A stretch of 33,749 bases of DNA from NCBI RefSeq assembly GCF_000526675.1, contig NZ_JAGN01000015.1, positions 1 through 33,749 of the forward strand, read 5' to 3'. Positions within the stretch are counted from its first letter, which is position 1. Each line of letters begins with the position of its first letter. This document shows, in pieces, positions 33,343 through 33,749 of this stretch. Source of the DNA: Atopobacter phocae ATCC BAA-285 (GTDB lineage: Bacteria > Bacillota > Bacilli > Lactobacillales > Aerococcaceae). A model generated the notes under the pieces. That model saw nothing but the letters and a program-made list of their open reading frames with translations, had not been told where the DNA came from and made no database searches. The position numbers and the translations under genes were made by a program.

Positions 33343-33369
33343 AGGAATCTTTAAATAGAGAATTTCAAT

Positions 33370-33418
33370 AAAAAAGAGTAGGCAGCAATCGAAAGATTCA
33401 TGCCAACTCTTTTTTTGT
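33370..33418 (+). terminator. Terminator of ftsH, abutted by the IS end
   Basis: AAAAGAGT-A-GGCA / TGCC-A-ACTCTTTT with an inner ATC-GAAA-GAT is followed by a T-run. The insertion-sequence end begins immediately after (33419), so the IS appears to have inserted at the terminator T-tract. Confidence 0.8.
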
Positions 33419-33445
33419 GGCTCTTTGTCAAATAGGGTTGATGAT

Positions 33446-33486
33446 GAGGTGAGGTAACCGTATGGTTACTTCTCCTCTTTTTTTAG
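33446..33486 (+). terminator. Terminator inside the IS end
   Basis: GAGGTGAGGTAACC / GGTTACTTCTCCTC pair with one mismatch and one G-U, followed by seven Ts on the plus strand. It would stop transcripts entering the IS from the ftsH side; on the minus strand it lacks a T-run and does not end the transposase message. Confidence 0.75.
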
Positions 33487-33538
33487 ATCAAAAGATAAAA
33501 TAAGCAAATGATTGGATCAATTGTATTCAAAATTAGTG

Positions 33539-33749
33539 TTAAGAAACAGCGATTTTGGGCGGATGATTTGGCGCGTATAAACGCATCATCAATAAAATTC
33601 TATTTTTAAAGTGTGAATAATTACGGTAGCCATAAGCAGTTCGCTTAAGTACCTTGATTTTGTTGTTTAATCCTTCAATCGGCCCATTAGTCAATTGAGG
33701 ATAAGCAAAAGTATTTTGAATATACGTGTTATAGTGTTTAAATGTTCTT
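33539..33749 (-). CDS. ISL3-family transposase, C-terminal fragment
   Basis: Reading the minus strand from the window edge gives 69 codons and a stop at 33539-33541. The segment NGPIEGLNNKIKVLKRTAYGYRN followed by HFKNRILLMM is the conserved C-terminal end of ISL3-family DDE transposases, including the conserved Glu of the DDE triad (GPIEGLNN). The start lies outside the window, so integrity is unknown. Confidence 0.88.
   Translation of the reverse strand, partial: RTFKHYNTYIQNTFAYPQLTNGPIEGLNNKIKVLKRTAYGYRNYSHFKNRILLMMRLYAPNHPPKIAVS

Larger units (their letters stand above)
33419..33749 (-). mobile_element. ISL3-family insertion sequence, partial (runs off the window)
   Basis: A terminal GGCTCTTTGTCAAATAGGG (from 33419) is of the type seen at the ends of ISL3-family elements, and the transposase reading toward this end belongs to the same family. 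Eight bases left of the end (TTTTTTGT, 33411-33418) would be one copy of the expected 8-bp target duplication. The other end lies beyond the window, so completeness and activity cannot be judged. Confidence 0.75.

Overview
The window is a stretch of low-GC Firmicutes chromosome. Gene content and order point to Lactobacillales: AdcC/AdcB zinc transporter, L-lactate dehydrogenase, enterococcal-like tRNA-Asn, and no sporulation genes in the mfd-ftsH block. An Aerococcaceae/Carnobacteriaceae-like host is my guess, but nothing here fixes the genus. The block pth-mfd-flippase-rqcP-divIC-yabR-tilS-hpt-ftsH usually lies near the replication origin in this phylum, and an rRNA operon end at the left edge fits that position.

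Layout. 1-450: 3' end of 23S rRNA, 5S rRNA, tRNA-Asn and a terminator. 487-1815: minus-strand pair of short CHR-family (chromate-type) transporters with a palindromic candidate operator. 2028-6183: a UgpCAEB-like ABC importer (ATPase, two permeases, lipoprotein). 6545-10159: metallo-beta-lactamase hydrolase, cytoplasmic 5'-nucleotidase-type phosphoesterase and a DUF697 protein. 10160-10527: non-coding, with a dense cluster of DnaA-box-like nonamers. 10528-11216: zinc-ribbon small protein and convergent mscL. 11451-12922: adcC-adcB under a Zur-type box. 13106-17128: LytS/LytTR two-component system followed by cstA, whose promoter carries two direct repeats exactly 21 bp apart. 17317-20540: purR-glmU-prs. 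20635-21594: ldh on the minus strand. 21987-33342: the pth-to-ftsH block. 33419 to the end: one end of an ISL3-family insertion sequence.

The strongest points for follow-up are three. (1) GlmU has lost essentially every uridyltransferase signature residue in its N-terminal domain but keeps an intact acetyltransferase domain. (2) Eight DnaA-box-like nonamers lie in about 225 bp away from dnaA, which suggests a DnaA titration or regulatory locus. (3) The LytS/LytTR-CstA module resembles the enterobacterial BtsS/BtsR-BtsT pyruvate-responsive system, with matching tandem operator geometry. I found no CRISPR array, prophage or defence island. Most of the window is ordinary core genome.
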